DNA from: Helianthus annuus
Lineage: Eukaryota; Streptophyta; Magnoliopsida; Asterales; Asteraceae
Assembly: GCF_002127325.2 (NCBI RefSeq)
Contig: NC_035446.2
Span: forward strand, 153,318,629 to 153,382,628
Length of the DNA stretch: 64,000 bases
Reading direction: 5' to 3'
Both the position numbers and the translations under genes were made by a program. Position 1 is the stretch's first letter; each line of letters starts with the position of its first letter. Below are positions 45,201 to 57,539 of the stretch, piece by piece. The notes under the pieces were generated by a model. The model was not told the DNA's origin and searched no databases. It saw nothing but the letters and a program-made list of their open reading frames with translations.

Positions 45201-47592
45201 TCCTCCTCTGTTACATGGCCAATTTCTAGAAACCTCTCCGGACTCTGGGAACCATCGTCACCAATCTGATAGACTGGCCGCTCGAAATCGTGGCCCTCCT
45301 TCGTAATGCCAATTAGGTCCCCACACGACAGACGTGTGTCTGAATCAATCTCGTCAACAGTGCCTTGAAAATGAGAGCACACACATGCGTCGACAATGTC
45401 GACATAGTAAAGCATGTCATCGTGACTTTGCGGATGCTGCATTGATCTTTTAATATCAAATGTCTCGTGCTCGTCATTTACTCGGAGCGTGATTTGGCCA
45501 GCTGCCACATCAACAATCGTCCTCGCTGTGTTGAGGAACGGGCGTCCAAGTATTAAAGGCACTCTTGAATCTTCGTCCATGTCAAGGATAACAAAATCCA
45601 CGGGGAAAACAAATTTATCGATTTTTACTAGCATGTTTTCCACAAATCCGCGCGGATACTTTATTGAGCGATCTGCCAACCGAATGCTCATCCTAGTGGG
45701 TGACGGCTCACCCAGATCCAGCTTTGTAAAAACCTTATACGGCATAAGGTTGATACTCGCTCCCAAGTCAGCCAATGCGTGGCTAACAGACATGTTTCCA
45801 ATCAAACACGGGAGCGTAAAGCTACCAGGATCTCCCATGTTCGTGGGCAGACGGTTTTGCAGAATGGCGGAACAAGTTTCATTCATCACCACACATGATA
45901 TATCCTCGAGCTTTTGTTTATTCGAGAGGATATCCTTTAGGAATTTCGCATACTTTGGCATCTGGGCCAAGGCTTCAACAAACGGTATATTGATGTGTAG
46001 TTGCTTAAACAACTCAAGGAACTTACCGTATTGTTCTTCATTCTTCTGTTTCTTCGGCCTGCCTGGATAAGGTACTGGTGGAGTGTAATCTTTGACCGGC
46101 TCCTGGACTTGTGCTGTACTTGCTGGGCGTAGCCTGGCTTGCACCTCGTCTGGTGTGTCAGTCGGGACTGCTTCAGTGATCGGTGCTGAGTCCGATATGA
46201 CGGGTCCGGTAGTTTTTCCACTCCTGGTCATGATTGCATTCACATGCCCGCCCGGGTTTGGTTCTGTATTACCCGGAAGACCGCCTGGGGGCCTTTTGGA
46301 CATCATTTGCGCCAGCTGACCAACCTGATTCTCGATATTCTGAATCGAGGCTTTCTGACTTCTCATTTCTCCCTCGTTAGCTAGAAAACGATCTTCGCTT
46401 TGTTGGTATCGTTTTTCAGAGCTAGAGAGAAGCTGAGCCATCATATCCTCCAGCTTGGAACTAGACTGAGGGGCCTGCTGCTGGGAGCTACTCCTAGTGC
46501 CCTGATTCTGGTACGAGTATGGACGCTGCTGGTAGGGTTGGTTGTACTGCTGGTACTGCTGACCCTGCTGAGGCGCTGGAGCACGCTGAGTGAACCCCAA
46601 TGGGTTCTGATTTCCTGTGTTCGCTCGCCACCCAAAATTTGGGTGATTTCTCCAACCGGGATTATAGGTGTTGCTGTACGGGTTGTTCTGCGGCCTCTCT
46701 TGATTACTCACAAAATCTACTTCTTCGTGGCCCTCGTATACGACTCCCTGAAAACATGCCCCAGGCTCGTGTGACACTCCGCATTGGTCACATCCCGAGC
46801 CAGCATGCGCAATCATCTGGGACCTATCGAATCTCGATGCAAGAGCCGAGATTTGTGCAGTAATGGCCATGTAGTCGTCTACAGCATGAACTCCTGAGCG
46901 AGATGATGATGATGATGCCCGACCTCTATCTCCATCCCGACGCGAGCTGGATTTCAACGCAGCTTTTTCTATAATATCATACGCTTCAGTCGGCGTCTTA
47001 GTTCCAAGATCGCCTCCCGCGTTCACGTCTAATCGCTCCTGCGTATTATAGCTGAGCCCCTGATAGAACGTCAAAACCAGCTGTTGCTTGGAGAAGCCGT
47101 GATGTGGCACATCAATCAACAAATCCTTGAATCTCTCCCAAGCCGCATGCAACGACTCGCCCTCGTCCTGGCGAAAGGAAACAATCCGGTTCCGTAGCTT
47201 GTTCGTTTTCTCAGGTGGAAAATATTTCTGCATAAACTGCTCCGCCAACTGATTCCAGGTCCTGATGGACCGGGCAGGAAGTGACATAAGCTAAGCTCTA
47301 GCTTTGTCACGTAATGAAAACGGAAACAACCTCAACCGAATCGCATCCTCCGAAACACCTGTAATCCTAAATGTCGAGCAAATAGCAAGAAAAGCAGCGA
47401 TATGCCTCCCGGGATCCTCATGCTCACGTCCGTCAAACTGTACTGAATTCTGCACCATATTAATAATACTAGGTCTAATTTCAAAAGTAGGAGTATCTAT
47501 AGTGACCTTTTGCGCAGCCTCTTACTTCTTCTAAGATTATGCGCTGGTTCGTCAGTAGGCTCAGCAATAGCGGGCGCGGGAGTTGAGGACAT
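42257..47592 (-). pseudogene. Gag-pol of element H, frameshifted and with stops
   Basis: The probable gag start is ATG 47592. A frameshift near 47515-47530 and TAG at 47291-47293 break the N-terminus; from 47287 to 42257 the frame is open for 1676 codons. Residues counted from 47287: retrotransposon gag core (1-120), knuckle [13 protein letters not shown] (166-178), protease ADLGAS (near 504), RT with YRKLND and the catalytic site FMDNFSVFG near 954 (Asn where the second Asp is expected), RNase H with CDAS near 1099, TDHA and ADHLSR, integrase HHCC ending CDACQ (near 1352), DDE blocks GIDF, SDRG and QVEVTN (near 1380, 1438 and 1477). Typical Athila domain order and length. The RT change and upstream breaks make it inactive. 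Confidence 0.92.
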
Positions 47593-48019
47593 CAACCTGC
47601 AAACGAAAAACTGACACAATGAATGGTTTATTAATATAATAATGTTTTTTTTTGTTTAGCTGAGTAGAAACAGAATATGTATAAAAATGGGCTGAAAATT
47701 TTATAAAAATCCGAAAACGGGCTGAAATTTTTATAAAAATTAAAGCAATGAAAATAATCGAATCGGCTAGTTTAAAAACGATTTTTAAGAGCCGAAAATT
47801 CAACGAATAAATGAATAAATAAATCCGGATTAGATCAAATAAATAGAATAAAAATTTACAAGTGTACAAAAGAATCACGAAAATGAATAAATTGAATTAA
47901 AAGCAAGAATTATTAACAAATAAATCAACAAATAAATAATCACGAAAATATACACAAATTTTTAAACAAGTATATACACCGATAACACAATGACTCGGGT
48001 CGTTCCTAAAACTCGCCAT
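47593..48019 (-). other. 5' leader of H
   Basis: AT-rich untranslated leader between primer site and gag. No motif recognised. Confidence 0.6.
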
Positions 48020-48037
48020 TCCCCGGCAGCGGCGCCA
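48020..48037 (-). other. Primer-binding site of H (Asp tRNA type)
   Basis: In sense TGGCGCCGCTGCCGGGGA lies 6 nt from the LTR end. It is the form usual for Athila elements. Confidence 0.9.
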
Positions 48038-48043
48038 AAAACT

Positions 48044-49948
48044 TGGTACGTGCGCGACTGTACATATTTTTACAATGAAATTACACACGAATTGGTTTTA
48101 AATTTATAAAAGTGATTATTACTTTTACATCAAAACACACACGAAAGGGCAAGTGTACCCCGTCATATATGTAGTAAAGTATCGGTAAGAACCAAGTATC
48201 GATCCACGGAAATGGGCGGAGAAATAATAATAGACCTTTGCCACTAAATTACCGGTAAAAACATAAATGGTATTGGTTTTAATTAAACTAAAGTAAGCAT
48301 AAATAAATATTTATAAAACATAGTAGATTATATATAAATAGCCTTGCTTAATACACAACCACAGCATGTCAACTAAGTCAGTTTTGGCACTAGAAGTATT
48401 CGGTCAATTTTCCATTTCGAGACAATTAGTATCCCTTTCGGGAATCCTAACATGACAATCATTCAGAAAGTTAAAACGATAAACACACTTTAACCACCTA
48501 AAATTGTTCTTTAACGTGCAATTGATTAATGTCTACAAAAATCTCCTAAAAATAAGTTAGTCATCCGTTAGGAGTTTTCTAACCTCACTTGATCAAGGAA
48601 AGCAACACCGATAAACACAATGCAACCACCGAGACAAGCATAAACTAGATTAAATCACAACCGAGTTCATTTTACAAATATTGCGCATAAATTCACCAAG
48701 ATAGCAATTTTGGCCGAAACTACTAACTAAGCTAACAAATCATGGCAAGAATTCATAACAACACCATCTAACCCGTTAGAGTCCTTCCGTGAAGGCAAGC
48801 TTTCTTGATTAACAATAATTACATTTTATTAAACCACTAACCCGTTAGAGTATCATGGTGCCCACATTTTAACCAAGTTAAGCTAGTTAACCAAATTAAA
48901 AGTTTACTAATACATGATTAAATAAGCTTCATTTTTCAACTATCTTACCTAACCAAGCACCAATCATCCAACACAATTACTTATAATCAAGAAATCAATA
49001 TCAATAACAAGGTTGCAAACTAATCATCAAAGATAATCATAGAAAACACTTCCAAATTTCATTACAAACATAGATTAACATACTAATGGTTATAATCAAG
49101 CAAGGGATTGTTGTGTTTTTGCCCAAAGGCTACAATAATACATAAACATTAACCTAAATGCTTGAAAGATTAACAAAAACATGGAGAGATTAGAAAACCC
49201 AACCATAAACAAGCACAAGATTAAGAATCCGGATAGTAAATGAGCAAAACCGGGCAATGTGGCTTGAATCCGAGTGAAAGCAGAAGCCTTCGGAGCCTCA
49301 AAATCGCCTGCAGAGCTCTCCAAAATTCCAGATTTACTAACAGAATGGTTCTGTTCTGTTTTTATGCTTTTTCGCTGTCGCACGGTCGTTATCCCTGTGG
49401 CACGACCGTGCACTTTAAGCAATTATTGGTGGTGGTCCACCATGCTGCGTGACATCAGCAGATCGTTGACCAGATTCGATATGGCACGACCGTTCCTCAC
49501 GTGGCACGGTCGTTCTGTTCCTAGGTTCTCGTTGCACGCGTGGTCCTTTGGTCGTCAGTTCCGAGGTCTTGTTGGATTGTCGGATCCGCACGGGGTGCAT
49601 CATATGGAACGACCGTGCGTTCCCGGGTTGGCCTTCAATGCGTTGCACGCGGAGTTGCACCCTCGTTCACTGCCGGGTCATTCATGAATCATCGGATATG
49701 CACGGTCGTGCATTAGGTCGCACGACCGTTCCACACGCCCAGGTCAGTTTTTCTAACAGAAGTTTCGCAGCTTCGTCGTTTTATCCGGAAAGTCTTCGTT
49801 TTTGCTATCATCTTGTCTGGTGTGCTGTTTTAGGCCTGTAAACAAAAAATGTAGATAATTAAGTATCCGAATGACGGTTTTACGGCCGAAAACGCATAAA
49901 ATAGGGGTAAAACGGGGGACTAAAATATGTGTAAATTAGCGAATATCA
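48044..49948 (-). repeat. 5' LTR of element H
   Basis: 1905 bp, same ends as 36221-38126. The ACGGTCGTGC/GCACGACCGTGC cluster is at about 49378-49735. I could not place a clear TATA box downstream of it in sense orientation. Confidence 0.93.
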
Positions 49949-49953
49949 TTATA

Positions 49954-50298
49954 GTTGTTAAAGCCTCGATAATCATGTACAAAAAATTGAATTTAAATCG
50001 ATGGCTACTAACCGAGAACCCTACCCAATCTGTTGGCAACGATGAACTTAATGGGGCCGGGGTACCGTGAGAGTGCTACATTAAATGTTATTTTTCTTAT
50101 TTATCTGTAACCTTTCTTTATCTATTTATAAATCTATCTACCTGATTTTGATTTTTTTTTATTTTGTTTCTACTAAGATTTGAATTTTACATAACGTATA
50201 ATAGACTATTCATCTTATTACAAGCCTTTAAAACATGTTCTTAAGTTTCAATTTCACTCATTAAACAATAAATAACATATATCGTTAGCCAATTTAAT
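49954..50298. other. Unassigned sequence
   Basis: AT-rich flank of H with no ORF or repeat partner in the window. Confidence 0.4.
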
Positions 50299-50306
50299 AT
50301 TTTAAT

Positions 50307-50482
50307 CATGGTCATAAAAGTCGTTAGGCGCTCCCTAGTCGGAGACGGGAGTACTCCGGAAGTACTCGGCCTAGGCGGAGAGTACTCGGAGCCTTGATGA
50401 AGAGTACTCGTGCATCGGCAGCCTAACTTGTAGCGAGTACTTGGGGAATATTTGGTCTTCGAGACCTTGTTTTACAACCATG
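50307..50482. mobile_element. hAT-type MITE
   Basis: 176 bp with ends CATGGTCATAAAAG and CATGGTTGTAAAAC (opposite strands), flanked by the 8-bp duplication ATTTTAAT at 50299-50306 and 50483-50490. An 8-bp duplication is the hAT hallmark. The interior is rich in GAGTACTCGG-type palindromic units. Confidence 0.8.
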
Positions 50483-50490
50483 ATTTTAAT

Positions 50491-50739
50491 CTTAACCCAT
50501 TTAGGTTTTTTTTATCTTAATTACACATATGCTTATTTATAATAATATTTGATTTATCATTTAATTTCGTTTTATAATAACTTGCGTTTGTTAATTTTAT
50601 TAAAAAAGTAAATGAATTCATAGTAGTGTTTATTTTTCCAATGTTTCAATATAAATTTTACTGAAAATGATGTTGTTCTGAAACCGAACAATATCGTTAC
50701 TGGTCATTTGTTTTATAGTTTTTTTCTTTGTTTTGATAT
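50491..50739. other. Unassigned AT-rich sequence
   Basis: No ORF or repeat recognised. Confidence 0.4.
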
Positions 50740-51342
50740 CACTACAAAAATAAAGACTTTTCTTAATGAAAAAAAAAACAGGTTTTTTGCGACTAAATAT
50801 TGTCGCTATTGTCTTTGCGATGACATTTTGTCATAGTAGGTTCTTTCCTAGTGCCTCATCGTCTTTGGTTGCTAGTTTCATCGCTACACACGACGTCACT
50901 GTAGGCTGACCTATAGAGGCGACATTTAGTCACTGTAGGGGTTTCACTAAAGATATTTCACGTATCTAAGAAAAACTTTAATTTTAAAAATAAAGCTTTT
51001 AGCTGCTAAATTTCTTCCCTGTAGGTTTTTAGTAATTTTTAAAGCTTTCACACATAAAAACTAAATTTAGTTGCTATAAGTTTTTAACAATATTTAAAGC
51101 TTTCTATGTGGCAATGAATTTTCGTTGCTATTGAATTTTCATAAAATTTTGAAGAGCGCTTTAATTTCCCTCTATCCCGCTAAAAGCCTATAGCAACAAA
51201 TGTTCTTCGGGATAGCATACCAAAAACAGAATATCCTAAAACACTAGTAGCGACTACTTTTAGTCGCAATGCATCTACCTATTGTGACAAAATCGTTTCG
51301 CCATTAAAATATGTGGTCGCGGATACCCAGTTTCTTGTAGTG
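50740..51342. mobile_element. CACTA-type non-autonomous element
   Basis: The ends are CACTACAAAAA at 50740 and TTTCTTGTAGTG at 51342, the terminal form of CACTA (En/Spm-like) elements. 603 bp, non-coding, with subterminal GTCGC/GCGAC units (for example gcgactaaatattgtcgc). A clean 3-bp duplication was not clear. Confidence 0.75.
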
Positions 51343-51971
51343 ATGTGTCGGTTTCAATATATTCGGTATTTTTGAACCACCATTAGAAGCTGTGGGTCAC
51401 TAACGGTCAAGTGGACCTCTTCTGCTTAAGACTCGGGCAAACCAGTTATGTGAGAGACGTTGAACCCGAAAGACTAGGTCTACAACGTTCGTATGGGGAA
51501 TATCCGCCGAATCCCGGTTTAATAGGGTAGTTTGTTAAATTTCCTTTACTATAAAAAGATGGATCGGATCAAGTTAAGGCACTCACTTTTCATTTGCAAA
51601 GTTTACACTCTAGCTACTAGCAATCACTGCACACAAACACTTGTACTCGAATTACCTTGTAACACCTAGTTGATCCGCATCACATCCTGCACTGTATCCT
51701 GATACTTGAAGCAATAGAAGAACAAGGCAGATGCGATTGTCAGCTCCCGAGGTTTTGTGCTAGCGATCAAGATTGATCAAGGGCTTTCCTCGTATATCCG
51801 GTGTAACCCTTTACCTCTTTTGCTCATTGTTTGATCATAGATACAGCTCTGTATCCTGAGCCGTATCCTCAAACTGTTTTAATCAGCATATTTACCGCAC
51901 ATATTTCTAGCACACTACCTCACTTAACTAATTTGATCACTTAATTGCTTCGGTAATTTTTGACCAAAACA
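51343..51971 (+). repeat. 5' LTR (right part) of element I
   Basis: It ends ACCAAAACA just before the primer site. A TATA box TATAAAAA lies at 51551-51558. The left boundary cannot be set without the 3' LTR; the CACTA element may sit at or inside it. Confidence 0.6.
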
Positions 51972-51974
51972 ATT

Positions 51975-51992
51975 TGGCGCCCACCGTGGGGC
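51975..51992 (+). other. Primer-binding site of I
   Basis: TGGCGCCCACCGTGGGGC, a non-Met primer site of the kind seen in Tat-type elements. Confidence 0.85.
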
Positions 51993-52078
51993 AAGTGGTG
52001 CTATTTTTATTAAAAGCCTTTGCAAAATCGCTATTCGGTTTTCTGTTTTCGAAATTCTTTTCAAAACTGTTTTCAATG

Positions 52079-52950
52079 GCCTCAAGATCAAACATGAGCT
52101 CTTCCACCATGTCTGCTTCAACCTCTGCAACAATTGGTTCGGTGCTTCCACCACCTCCTCCGAGATCTCAAGCTTCTTCTTAAGGAACTGAAATTCATGT
52201 GGCTCGGGATGTTATCCCCACCCGCAATGTCCAGGGATCCGGTCCTGTTTTAGCTTCTAATGAGGAAATTCTAAATTTGTTTGGTAGTGTACAGGAACAG
52301 ATGAGGCAGCAGCAGGAAACTAATCAGATGCTGATGAGAGAGATACAACTCTTGAAGTCAAGCTCGAGCAGGCCTGCTGAAGATACTGTCACTCCCTTGC
52401 AACCCAGGGCTTTGAACTTCAGTTCTGCAGTTTATACTGAGGATAACCGAGGAAATATTGTGCCTAGCCATTCCCAGAATCATACCCCTGAGATACCCTC
52501 ATCAGTTAGAATATCAACTGTGAGAAGCTCAGGATATGCTTCAGGATATGGCCAAAACCCTCAGAACGGTAATGTATCTAATAATAATAATACTCTTACC
52601 ACTAACGGTGTTGGATCTTTGCAGGATGCAAGAATGACATCAGCGTTGTCTAGAGAGCTTCAGAAGCTGAAAGACATGATATCCAGTGTACCTGGGGTGG
52701 TGAAGCCAATTCCTGAAGTATCCCAGGATAGCCACAGGATATCGCGGTTTGCATATCCCATTTGTGATGCTGAAATCCCAAAAAGATTTCAAACCCCCAA
52801 TATGAAACTTTATGACGGAACTACGGATCCTGAGGAGCATATCGCCCAGTATAGGGAAAGGATGGAAATCAATCCTATCCCTCCAGATCTCAAGGAAGCA
52901 TGCTTGTGCAAGGGTTTCGGCTCTACCTTAATAGGATCGGCCCTGAAATG
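52079..52950 (+). pseudogene. Gag of element I, N-terminal part
   Basis: The frame from ATG 52079 is Ser/Thr/Pro-rich (MASRSNMSSS, PPPPPRSQASS), with TAA at 52181-52183. It then continues in the same frame: a coiled-coil-like EEILNLFGSVQEQMRQQQET, a Ser/Asn-rich linker, then IPKRFQTPNMKLYDGTTDPEEH and the beginning of the retrotransposon gag fold. It is cut at codon level by solo LTR J; the frame resumes at 56254. Confidence 0.85.
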
Positions 52951-55900
52951 TGTAACACCTCGAAATTTTGTGTCCAATAAAGTGTTGACACGTGTCATGA
53001 GCTTACACGTGGATTTACTATTAAATAAAGGACTAAAGTTGACAAACCTTGGAAGTATGTAAATTCGAGGGTTATAAATGTCAACGAAGGGTAAATATAC
53101 TGTATAGTAACCCTAAATGATGCTCGTACCTTCAAACGAATAAATCATGGATCGTACGGAGCGAAACGCGGGAGAAAGTGAGAGATTACAAGCTACACGG
53201 GTTAATGGTGTCAACATGTCTAATTTATACCTCTGAGTGACCCTTTGACGGACCCGAGGCTTTGTAACAGTAAAATACGCTCACTAGAATATACGATATA
53301 AAATTCGCGAAGTTCCGTTTTAAAACGAGAAAGTTATGATCAAATTCGTATGAGAGGGGTTAAAAGCGTCAACAATAAAAGTTAAGGCTTTTCGGATAGT
53401 AATTAAACTAACCAGGGACTTAACAATGCGGGTAAAAGGCACGAGGCCCTTAGTGGTAAATAATCGAGGGCCAAATCGCAAAGTTACCCCTTCGAAACCG
53501 AAAGGTCAGGTTAATCATTACAAAAGATTTGAAAATCTTGGAAATCAGGTCTAATGCGGGCCGCGTTAAGGTTATGGGTGATTTAATGGGGCCGCGAGCC
53601 AGCTGCTGATTCGTTTTATGACATTAGGATTCATGCGGCCCGCGTCCGAGTTGCTGAATCCTAATGCGGGCCGCGTACGAGTCCCAGATGCAAAAACTTT
53701 GGACAGATTCAATGTTTGAGCTTGTGAACTATCATTTGAGCATTTATTGAAGTATGGGCGCCCTCTACATGTCCCCTAGCACCTTAGGACACCTGCTGAT
53801 CATCCATGAGCAATCCTAGAGTGAGTTGTAATGATCTTGAGCCAAGTTTTTCACTATAAAAGGCATGGTAGTGTTCCATTGTGAAACACACCTCAAACCT
53901 GCCTTCTGATCATTTCTGGAGCTCTCAAGCCTTCTCCTAACATTCTTAGTCGTGCACCAAGCTTCTGTAAGTGTGTCTACCCTTTTGTGGCTTAGTTTAT
54001 GCATAGTTTAGCTTAAAAGTCAATCCGTCGTAATTAACGATTGACTTTGCGGTAAATCACAAATGGTCCAGTGGTTTGTCGAATCAAAGATAGTTATATG
54101 ATGGTAATCATGTGGGCTTTAAACCCCTAAAAGGGCACCCTCTGATTCCCACTCTAACTAGTCCAAATGTCGAGTCAAACGTGCTTAGAAAAAGTCAACA
54201 GAAATGCCATTTTGCGATTTAATGCATAATCAGTAATGTAGATGATGTGTAACCTGTTTAAATACTCATAAAACATGATAATAAGTATATTAACTAGTCT
54301 AAGCTTGTTTGATCCGACCATTTACTATTTTGACCCGGTTCGGAGCCGAAAGTCGCAAAGCATTGACTTTTGCATTGACTTCAGTTCTGACCCGTTAAAG
54401 TATGATTTAGATATGCCTTAGGACTCTCTTAGGACCAGGTTACATGATGGTATAACCCTCTGTGACCGGTTCGTTGTTTGTCCGAGTCTTTTACACATTT
54501 CCGTTAAATGCTTAAAAGTTGACCGTAACGCCCTTTTTAATTTAAAACGAGAATTTCAGACATGTGAAAGAACCATGACCTTAGTTACTGATTTCTAAGC
54601 ATGTCCCTAAAATTTCACGTCAATCCGAGGTCCAGAATAGGAGTTATGCTAAATAGCGCAAATTACGGAAACTTTAGTAATTTAATAGCGCAATTAGCAT
54701 AACGCCTATCTAAACCCGGATTTAGACACCAAACCTTTTACACACTGATGTAAAATAATATTTTGGGATTTTTAAAGATTTTTAATTATTTTTAACCTGC
54801 TCATAACCTGCGGTTATGGCAACGGTTCGGTAAATACCGAATATACCCTTTTCGGCCATAACTTGAGTTCTACAAGGTCTTTTGACCCGATTCCAGTTGC
54901 TACTGATTTTAAATAATAAATAAAGTATTTTAGACTTTATAAACTGTTCGGGAAACTCAGATTTCCTGTAGAACTCAGAAACCTCTTTTATAATCTTTAA
55001 AAAGACCGAAATACCCCTACGGGGCATAATATGAACTTAAACTCGTTACGGGCATTATGGAAAGTATCCTACTGATATCACAACCTCTTTAAATCATATT
55101 GACTTAGGAAAACAGTGTAGGACTCTTACGGTTACCCATTGCGCCTTTTGCGCGCACGGTCCGGCTTATGTAACTAGTCTACATAAACTAGCTGAAACGG
55201 GTCAAACCATATTGTTTTGACCCCAAAATCCAGAGTGTGATTATTATACCCATATAAAACAAGTCTTCAAACTTGTTGGGTCAAAATCACATTTCCGTTC
55301 CCGGTTTTCGCCTTTCACGCGATTAAACCGTAACTATCCTTTGAAACTGACCGGTCTAAGCTACGGCTAACTTAAAGACCCGTTAGGATTCTAATAGGTT
55401 AATTTAAACCTTCGTTCCAGATTAGGGGACCAGTAAAAGCTATCTGTAATTTATTTCGATTAAGGATTTATACTTGCAAAGGTAAATACTTTTAACTTAT
55501 TTTCCGTTATACGGGCTTGGGTTACGGTATATAGTATACCGCTTGATCGGGCATCAAATTCTCCACCGATTGAGTGGGTAATTGAATAAATTTGATCGGC
55601 TCATTTAAACAGTCTTGTTACTTAAAAGCCTTTGGGGGGTTAATGACCGTGTCCCGAATATCCCTGGCATCATTTTACGAAATGGCCATGACCTAAGCGC
55701 GGAGTGTAGGCGTACACTCGTCAGTGCATAAATAGTCGATATGGTGTGTCTATTGATCTTTAACCCGGACTTGATCCGGGCTACTGAACGCATAAGGAAT
55801 ATGTAATTCGTTCACAAGATTATAATATTAAATAATTCTCCCAAGTTATAAAAGAGTTTGTGCCTTGTGCATTCAAATCAATTTTAATAAACATTTTCAA

Positions 55901-56253
55901 AAGTGTCGGTTGAATGTATTTACCAGTGTAAACTGACGTATTTTCCCAAAAAGACTAAATGCAGGTACTATGCGTAATTGGCTGGATATTCTCCTTAGCA
56001 TCATAAAAAGTCTCGCAAGCTTAAGATGCCTTCGTCTGTTGAACAAAACTTGTATTTTTATTTGATCCCCTGTGGATACTTTTCGACTATTCATAATACA
56101 TTTGATATTACAAACAATGGTTGAAATATAATTATCTTTATGCTTCCGCTGTGCATTCATATATTGTGTGGTTTGACTATATTGTTGCCAACTACGTCAC
56201 GATAATCCCCCACCGGGCCCACCGGTGAGACACGTGGAAATCGGGGTGTGACA
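52951..56253 (+). mobile_element. Solo LTR J with perfect target duplication
   Basis: It runs from TGTAACACCTCG to GGGGTGTGACA, 3303 bp, flanked by AAATG at 52946-52950 and 56254-56258. It is related to L and the LTRs of D. No internal region. Short open frames inside have no homology I recognise. Confidence 0.95.
53550..53975 (+). promoter_or_regulatory. LTR J promoter module
   Basis: GCGGGCCGCG units (two exact, two variants, about 53555-53675), TATAAAAG at 53855-53862, and GTAAGTGT at 53967, 112 nt downstream. Confidence 0.6.
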
Positions 56254-57480
56254 AAATGGCTGTTAAACGTTCCTCCTTACTCAATTACTTCCTTTGCTCA
56301 TTTAGTTAATTTATTTAATAGTCAATTTTCTTGCAGCCGGAGTTTTGAGAAACTAACCACTGACCTTTACAGGATAACTCAAGGACCTCAGGAATCCTTG
56401 AGGGATTATGTGAATAAGTTTAGCCGGGAATCCTTAGATATCTCGCACCTTGATGTTGCAACAGCTGTGCAAGCTTTCAAGATGGGATTGCAGAAAGATT
56501 CCCAATTTTATCAGGATCTTGTAATGAATCCCTGCAGAAATCTGGATGAAGCTCCTAACAGGGCATTGAGATACATTCGGCTGGAGGATGACAGAGAGAT
56601 GCAAGAGAGAATGAATTCGTCCACAACCTACGAGTCAACCAACAGGAAATCAGAATCCTCGTATAAACCATATCGCTCAAAGCCATATGGCCGAAACGAT
56701 AGCAAAAAAGTCAATGCTGTTGAAGATGAGGATCCTAAGGAGTATCCTGAGTTGTCTGAATATTGTTTTTCTGTTAACATACCTGAACTGATGTATGCTA
56801 TGCAGGGTTTAGGAGACAAAGCCAGATGGCCCTGAAAGAACCAACAGAAAGCTGATTGGAAAGACAAATCCAAGTGGTGTGCCTTCCACGAGGATTTTGG
56901 ACATGTCACTGAGGATTGCATCGTTCTAAGGAAAGAAATAAGCTATCTCCTGAGCAAAGGGTATCTAAAGGATCTGCTGGGAAAAAAGAAGAATAAAGGG
57001 TAGGATCCTGAGAAGGATCTTGAACGAGCAGCATCACCCCCAGCAGATGCCAAAATAATTAACTTTATTTCAGGAGGATCCGATATTTGCGGGACTTCAT
57101 ATTCCGCAGCCAAGAGACATGCGAAGGAAGCTAAGGCAGAAAGAGGGGAAAAACCGACCAGGATGACGACGCTCACAACTGACAAACTGATCACTTTTGA
57201 TAGTGATGACAGGGATACAGTTCAGGATCCTCACCATGATGCTCTAGTAATTACTTGATATGTCGCTAACCATTTTGTGCGCAGGATACTGGTAGATAAC
57301 GGCAGTTCCGTCAACATAATTCAGCTGGAGACGTTGAAAAGAATGAATGTATCCCCGATGGATATCACTTCAAAATCCACGGTGCTCGTCAATTTCAGTG
57401 GAGAAGCCAGGAATACTGTGGGGGGAGATAAAATTACCAGTTTATGTTGAAGGAGTCAATTCAATACAATGCTTTTGCAT
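56254..57480 (+). pseudogene. Gag C-terminus and protease region of element I
   Basis: It resumes the gag frame with WLLNVPPYSI, FSCSRSFEKL, QGPQESLRDYVNKF and YIRLEDDREM blocks typical of this gag class. TGA at 56833-56835 is followed by the zinc-knuckle-like CAFHEDFGHVTEDC. TAG at 57001-57003 and TGA at 57256-57258 follow. The protease motif ILVDNGSSVNII lies near 57285, then a frameshift around 57420. Confidence 0.85.
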
Positions 57481-57539
57481 CAAGATATGAAAGCCGTGCC
57501 ATTGACTTATCATTAGTGCATCAAGATCCCTACACCTTG

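Larger units (their letters stand above)
36221..49948 (-). mobile_element. Element H: Athila-like Ty3/gypsy retrotransposon, defective
   Basis: Outer LTRs are 36221-38126 and 48044-49948 (about 1.9 kb, roughly 20-25 differences), flanked by TTATA at 36216-36220 and 49949-49953. In minus-strand sense: 5' LTR, Asp-tRNA-type primer site, gag-pol, a non-coding promoter-like region, an env-position ATHILA ORF, a long 3' leader with two hairpin/polypurine modules, and the 3' LTR. Gag has a frameshift and a stop, RT lacks a catalytic Asp, and the third ORF has a frameshift, so it is not autonomous. Confidence 0.93.

Noticed and set aside
45489..46070. Plus-strand frame of 193 codons
   Set aside because: Antisense shadow of the H gag-pol; no own similarity.
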